From an uncultured Clostridia bacterium (lineage in GTDB: Bacteria > Bacillota > Clostridia > Christensenellales > Borkfalkiaceae), in the NCBI GenBank assembly GCA_947623655.1, contig CANQHG010000015.1, positions 1-42,272 on the forward strand: DNA of 42,272 nt. Direction: 5' to 3'. The first letter of the stretch is position 1, and the number at the start of each line of letters is the position of its first letter. Position numbers and translations under genes: made by a program. Positions 38,903-42,272 of this stretch are shown in pieces. The notes below the pieces were generated by a model. It was not told where the DNA came from, did no database searches, and saw nothing but the letters and a program-made list of their open reading frames with translations.

Positions 38903-39814
38903 TTATTTCTTCATGGCCTCGACCTGTTTTGCGACTTCCTCGCTCAGATCCTCAGTCTTTTTCTCAAGCCCCTCGCCCCTAACGTAGAAGACATAGCGGT
39001 TGAGCGCGATGGGCGCACCCGTCTCCTTTGCCACCTGCGCAATGAGCTGTTTTACCGTGATCTTATCGTCCTTGACGAATTTCTGCTCCATGAGGCAGTT
39101 CTCTTCGTAATACTTGTTGATCTTGCCGAGCACGATCTTTTCGGCGATCGCGGCGGGCTTGCCCTCGTTGAGCACTTCCTGCATCATGATCGCCTTTTCC
39201 TTTTCGAGCGTCTCGGCGGAGACGTCCTCTCTCGTAAGATATGCGGGCTTTGTGAACGCGGTGTGAAGCGCCAGATTGTGCGCAAGCTCTTTCGTCGCGT
39301 CGGTCTCGGCGGCGTTCATGTCGAGCATAACGCCCATCGTCCCGCCGAGATGGATATACGTCTCGAGGAAGCCCTCGGTCGTATACAGCGTGAAGCGGCG
39401 GACGGAAACTTTTTCGCCGATCACGCCCGTCTGCTCCTGCACATAGGTCTCAACGGTCTTGCCGCCCATATCGCAGGCGAGGAGCTCTTCTACGGTCGCG
39501 GGCTCGTGCGCCAGGATTTGCTTTGCTACGGTGTTTGCGATCTCGCCAAACTTCTCGCCGTTCGCAACGAAGTCGGACTCGCAGTTGATCTCGAGAAGCA
39601 CGCCTTTCTTGCCCTCAACAAGAGCATAGACGACGCCTTCGGCCGCGATCTTGCCCGCACGCTTGGTCGCCTTGGCAATGCCGCGTTCGCGGAGAAGATC
39701 TGCCGCGCGCTCGAAATCGCCTTCTGCCTCGGTGAGTGCGTTTTTACAATCCATCATGCCCGCGCCTGTCTGTTCGCGGAGCTTCATAACGTCCTTTGCG
39801 GATATAGTTGCCAT
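38903..39814 (-). CDS. tsf: Translation elongation factor Ts
   Basis: This 303-residue nucleotide-exchange factor for EF-Tu is clear from LREQTGAGMMDCKNALTEA, ERAADLLRERGIAKATKRAG, LLEINCESDFVA and the later GVMLDMNAAE and MQEVLNEGKPAAIAEKIV. Length is normal. AAGGAG lies nine bases before the ATG. It is the second gene of the rpsB-tsf operon, 19 bp after rpsB. Confidence 0.97.
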   Translation of the reverse strand: MATISAKDVMKLREQTGAGMMDCKNALTEAEGDFERAADLLRERGIAKATKRAGKIAAEGVVYALVEGKKGVLLEINCESDFVANGEKFGEIANTVAKQILAHEPATVEELLACDMGGKTVETYVQEQTGVIGEKVSVRRFTLYTTEGFLETYIHLGGTMGVMLDMNAAETDATKELAHNLALHTAFTKPAYLTREDVSAETLEKEKAIMMQEVLNEGKPAAIAEKIVLGKINKYYEENCLMEQKFVKDDKITVKQLIAQVAKETGAPIALNRYVFYVRGEGLEKKTEDLSEEVAKQVEAMKK

Positions 39815-39833
39815 TTTTTATCTCTCCTTTCGA

Positions 39834-40601
39834 TTATTCCTCTGCGGGCGCGGCGGGCGCTTCGGCAACGGCCGTCTCGTCCTCTGCTGCGGGTTCGTCC
39901 GCGGCGGGCTCGTAGGCGACGCCCTGGTTGGCCTCGATCACGGCATTGGCGATGACGGACGAAATGAGCTTGATCGCTCTGATCGCGTCGTCGTTGCCGG
40001 GGATCACATAGTCAACGAGGTCGGGATCGCAGTTGGTATCGGTGATCGCGACGATCGGAATGTGGAGCTTGCGCGCTTCGGCAACGGCAATGTCTTCGTT
40101 ATGCGGGTCGACAACGAACATGACGCCGGGGAGCTTCCGCATCTCTTTGATACCGCCGAGGTTCTCCTGAAGTTTTGCCATCTCTTTCTTGAGCCCGAGC
40201 ACTTCTTTTTTGGGAAGAAGATCGAACTCGCCGCTCCCTTCCATTCTCTCGAGCTTTTCGAGATAGTCGATGCGCGAGCGGATGGTCTTGAAGTTGGTGA
40301 GCGTGCCGCCGAGCCAACGGGAGTTGACATAGAACTGCCCGCAACGCTCTGCCTCTTCCTTGATGGCGTCCTGCGCCTGCTTCTTGGTGCCCACAAAGAG
40401 CACGTCTTTGCCCGCCTTCACCGATTCGACAACGAAGCTGTACGCCGTTTCGATGAGAGCCGCCGTTTTCTCGAGGTCGATGATGTGGATATCGTGACGG
40501 GCGGCAAAGATATACTTGCTCATCTTGGGATTCCACTTTCTCGTCTGGTGCCCGAAATGGACGCCCGCTTCGAGAAGCTGTTTCATGGTGATAACTGCCA
40601 T
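39834..40601 (-). CDS. rpsB: 30S ribosomal protein S2
   Basis: This 255-residue ribosomal protein has [71 protein letters not shown] and [20 protein letters not shown]. The C-terminal tail is the usual Ala/Glu-rich extension. The ATG at 40601 has GGAGG four bases upstream; an in-frame ATG 18 codons earlier is rejected. Its leader of about 120 nt is long for this window. Confidence 0.97.
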   Translation of the reverse strand: MAVITMKQLLEAGVHFGHQTRKWNPKMSKYIFAARHDIHIIDLEKTAALIETAYSFVVESVKAGKDVLFVGTKKQAQDAIKEEAERCGQFYVNSRWLGGTLTNFKTIRSRIDYLEKLERMEGSGEFDLLPKKEVLGLKKEMAKLQENLGGIKEMRKLPGVMFVVDPHNEDIAVAEARKLHIPIVAITDTNCDPDLVDYVIPGNDDAIRAIKLISSVIANAVIEANQGVAYEPAADEPAAEDETAVAEAPAAPAEE

Positions 40602-40720
40602 AATTCCTCCGTTTTTCCTCCCCCGCTTGCGACAGTTTCCGCTCCTATCCCGCATGAAAAGATTTACGGGACACGGCGAGCGGCGCCATCGGAGTGTGGA
40701 CTATCTGCTTTTACAGACAG
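40602..40720 (-). promoter_or_regulatory. Long rpsB leader, candidate autoregulatory region
   Basis: The predicted leader contains GTCTGTAAAAGCAGATAG, GGCGCC with GCTCGCC, and TCCCG with CGGGA about 14 nt apart, all able to form short stems before the GGAGG site. Ribosomal protein S2 is known to control its own operon in other bacteria; whether this leader does so is inference. Confidence 0.4.
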
Positions 40721-40726
40721 AAACAA

Positions 40727-40756
40727 GTATACCATATCTTTTACGATAACGCAAGC
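40727..40756 (-). promoter_or_regulatory. Promoter of rpsB-tsf
   Basis: The minus strand has TTGCGT (40751-40756), an 18-nt spacer and TATACT (40727-40732), with the start predicted near 40720. Confidence 0.78.
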
Positions 40757-40857
40757 ATTTTTTATATGTTTTTCCGTTTTCTCGCGGATTCCGAACAGCC
40801 CCGCCGCTCATGCTGAACGAACGTGAAGCATCCCATTAAACCTACGGAGCAGCCCCG

Positions 40858-40994
40858 CGTCATTCTGAGAACGCAAGAAAGTAAAGAGTACGGAACCTAA
40901 CCCGAAGAATCTCGCGGGGGCCGTAGAACAGTACGGCGAGATGCTTCTGGCAAACACCCGTAGACTTCGTACAACTCCCGTTCTCAGCATGACG
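40858..40994. repeat. MITE-like repeat, uninterrupted copy
   Basis: CGTCATTCTGAG (40858-40869) and CTCAGCATGACG (40983-40994) are terminal inverted repeats. Inside, GAAGAATCTCGC and GCGAGATGCTTC match inversely and the centre is GCCGTA-GAACAG-TACGGC, so the whole 137-bp unit can fold into one long hairpin. Compare the interrupted copy at 6042-6308. A fragment of the same family (CTCATGCTGAACG) lies just upstream at 40807. Confidence 0.8.
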
Positions 40995-41064
40995 CCGCAC
41001 CCCCAAACGATGCAAGCGCAGCGCCCGCGGACTTTCGTCCGCGGGCGCAAACTTTAATTCTTTT

Positions 41065-41286
41065 TTATTCATTTGATTCTTTCGACCAAACGACGGGTTG
41101 ATTTGTAACGGGGTCGTAATGCCAATGTTCCCCGTCATAATTTTCTTCAGCACTGTAATAATAGCGTGTTGCATCTGTTAAATTGAAATTGCTGTAACCA
41201 ATTGAAATCCGATTCCATTCGTCGTCTGTACCCGTATAATACACACTTTCAAGCGAACTGCAATTATAGAATGCACCATTGTTTAA
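41065..41286 (-). pseudogene. C-terminal fragment of a BspA-like leucine-rich-repeat surface protein
   Basis: The reading frame gives NNGAFYNCSSLESVYYTGTD, followed by the Trp/Asn/Ile pattern and NLTDATRYYYSAEENYDGEH, then a WHYDPVTNQPVVW ending. This is the usual last LRR_5 repeat and tail of clostridial BspA-like proteins. Everything upstream of about 41286 is unrelated sequence with no signal peptide, so only the last 73 or so codons remain. The stop codon is intact. It marks a deletion or insertion junction at the edge of the lower-GC region. Confidence 0.82.
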
Positions 41287-41638
41287 CCCTGCCCGAACAC
41301 TCAAAACGAAAACAAACAGGTGAAACATCGGAAAGACAAGAACTTATTTTTTGGCCTTTCGAGGTGTCGTTGTACCACAGAATGAAGCGGCAAGTCAACG
41401 GAAAAAATTATTGCTTAAAATACGGAACGGAAAAACGGTCGTACTCGATAATGAGTACGGCTTTTTTCTTATGCTCGAAAACTCAAATTATCTAAGCCGT
41501 CGAATGCAATATTTTTTTCTGTTCGTTGACTTCCGAGAGGCTGTACTCAAATGCTTCGGGATATGTGCTTCCTTCGGTGGTACTTAGCCACCTTGCCGAA
41601 AGGCAAAAAATAAAAAAAATAAGGAGTAAAAAAGAAGG
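41287..41638. other. AT-rich region without a credible gene
   Basis: Between the BspA fragment and the accessory operon no ORF has a ribosome binding site. The stretch contains one terminator (41435-41467) and, just before the next gene, an A-rich region with TTGCCGAAAGGCAA. An open frame at 41351-41587 runs through the terminator and is not accepted. Confidence 0.5.
41435..41467. terminator. Bidirectional terminator-like hairpin
   Basis: CGTACTC, loop GATAAT, GAGTACG is followed by GCTTTTTT on the plus strand and by CCGTTTTT on the minus strand. What it terminates is unclear; the gene upstream may have been lost at the junction. Confidence 0.75.
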
Positions 41639-41938
41639 ATGAAAAAAGTAGTGTTTTCGGTTATCAAGGCAGGAAGAAATGAGAAAAGAATGTCCGGAGT
41701 TGGTTATATCACGGAAACGGATTTATTGATTCCTGCCATCAGCCAAAAGGGAAAGCCGTACATACGGGTATTTGAGGATTGTATCAAGTACTGCCACAAG
41801 ATCGCAAAAGAACACGACGAATACAAAGGTACGTTCTACGAGCTTCGAGAAGTCGAATTTGAAACACGAAACGGTTCTGGATACGAAACGCGAGAAGTCG
41901 AAATTACCTACTATATTTGGTTCAAACTCGCAGATTAA
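41639..41938 (+). CDS. Hypothetical protein of an accessory operon
   Basis: This 99-residue protein begins MKKVVFSVIKAGRNEKRMSG and contains GYITETDLLIPAISQKGKPY and a Glu/Arg-rich beta end (ELREVEFETRNG, REVEITYYIWFKLAD). No family is recognised. AAGGAG lies 14 bases upstream and AGAAGG directly before the ATG. Base composition is lower in GC than the rest of the window, and the genes are tightly packed, which suggests a mobile or phage-type element. Confidence 0.72.
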   Translation: MKKVVFSVIKAGRNEKRMSGVGYITETDLLIPAISQKGKPYIRVFEDCIKYCHKIAKEHDEYKGTFYELREVEFETRNGSGYETREVEITYYIWFKLAD

Positions 41939-41950
41939 GGAGATACGAAG

Positions 41951-42181
41951 ATGTACGAATACGAACACTTTGACGGATACGATTACACGACATTCGATAT
42001 AATAGCAGCCGACCTCGACCGAAGGCTGATTACGGTGGCTGTTACATATATCGGGAAGATAAGCGTTATCACCTATGATTTATACGAAGATAGAAACGGA
42101 CTGTACTTTGAGTATGGTCCGCTTTTTACAAAAATCCATACCGATGATTTCATTTACAGGAGCTGCGAAAATGACGATTGA
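41951..42181 (+). CDS. Hypothetical protein of an accessory operon
   Basis: This 76-residue acidic protein is rich in Tyr and Asp (MYEYEHFDGYDYTTFDIIA) and has an alternating beta pattern (LITVAVTYIGKISVITYDLY). No family is recognised. AAGGAG lies eight bases before the ATG, 12 bp after the previous gene, and its end overlaps the next gene by 11 bp. Confidence 0.72.
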   Translation: MYEYEHFDGYDYTTFDIIAADLDRRLITVAVTYIGKISVITYDLYEDRNGLYFEYGPLFTKIHTDDFIYRSCENDD

Positions 42182-42272
42182 AATTAAAAATCTGCGAAAC
42201 GAAAAGCCGACAGAACCCTATCAAGTGAGGATCGACAGAGGACATTCGATACTCTGCAATCCATTCTATATG
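42171..42272 (+). CDS. DUF4326-domain protein, N-terminal part (cut by window end)
   Basis: The first 34 codons read MTIEIKNLRNEKPTEPYQVR and then IDRGHSILCNPFYM, matching the characteristic start of DUF4326 proteins found in phages and other mobile elements (usually RVDRGTSxLGNPF). AGGAG lies eight bases before the ATG. The frame is open at the window end. The role of the domain is not known. Confidence 0.8.
   Translation, partial: MTIEIKNLRNEKPTEPYQVRIDRGHSILCNPFYM

Noticed and set aside
41351-41587. 78-codon ORF between the BspA fragment and the accessory operon
   Set aside because: It starts at TTG without a ribosome binding site and runs through a bidirectional terminator hairpin.

Overview
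This window looks like chromosomal DNA of a moderately high-GC, Gram-positive member of the Clostridia (Bacillota). The evidence is a Spo0A-family regulator, RNase J, an ABC-F protein, a BioY biotin transporter, a YjzC-like small protein, AAGGAG-type ribosome binding sites and sigma-A-like promoters (TTGACA, 17 nt, TATAAT). A gut lineage such as the Christensenellales is a guess from gene style only.

Layout. 1-2040: tRNA-Thr(CGU), a formate/nitrite-type channel, a small gene and a divergent XRE regulator. 2056-4562: a spo0A homologue with an unusual promoter region, a lipid kinase and a SPOR-like membrane protein. 4630-7555: a tRNA wobble-uridine modification pair (TrmR-like methyltransferase and U32-family TrhP-like protein) separated by composite intergenic repeats. 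7629-11606: RNase J downstream of a large repeat-rich protein. 11738-12571: a YihY/BrkB membrane protein. 12628-20102: eight tightly packed minus-strand genes for phage DNA packaging and head assembly. They follow the P22-like order (terminase, portal, scaffold, coat, head completion, beta-propeller-like protein), with no tail, lysis, integration or replication genes. 20132-24164: two exported single-pass proteins around a phage-regulator-like gene. 24235-27505: a GH43 glycosidase, a MurG-type glycosyltransferase and a CDF metal transporter. 27634-31435: a heterodimeric ABC exporter. 31679-33831: a YjzC-like protein, BioY and MetK. 34005-35560: a candidate small RNA, a second XRE regulator and a PflX-like radical SAM protein. 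35757-40601: a 40-codon ORF, an ABC-F protein, a polytopic membrane protein and the rpsB-tsf operon. 41065-42272: a BspA-like gene fragment and the start of a lower-GC accessory operon ending in a truncated DUF4326 gene.

Points of interest. The Spo0A receiver lacks its phosphoacceptor aspartate and most of its acidic pocket, while its DNA-binding domain is intact. Its promoter carries two 16-bp palindromes exactly 22 bp apart and a 0A-like box. The head-only phage cassette is undegraded and looks domesticated or satellite-like. Three genes have a -10 box placed so that the predicted transcript begins at the A of the ATG, suggesting leaderless mRNAs. An unannotated transcription unit of about 140 nt (promoter plus terminator, no credible ORF) lies upstream of metK. 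All family assignments come from reading motifs by eye; no database search was run.
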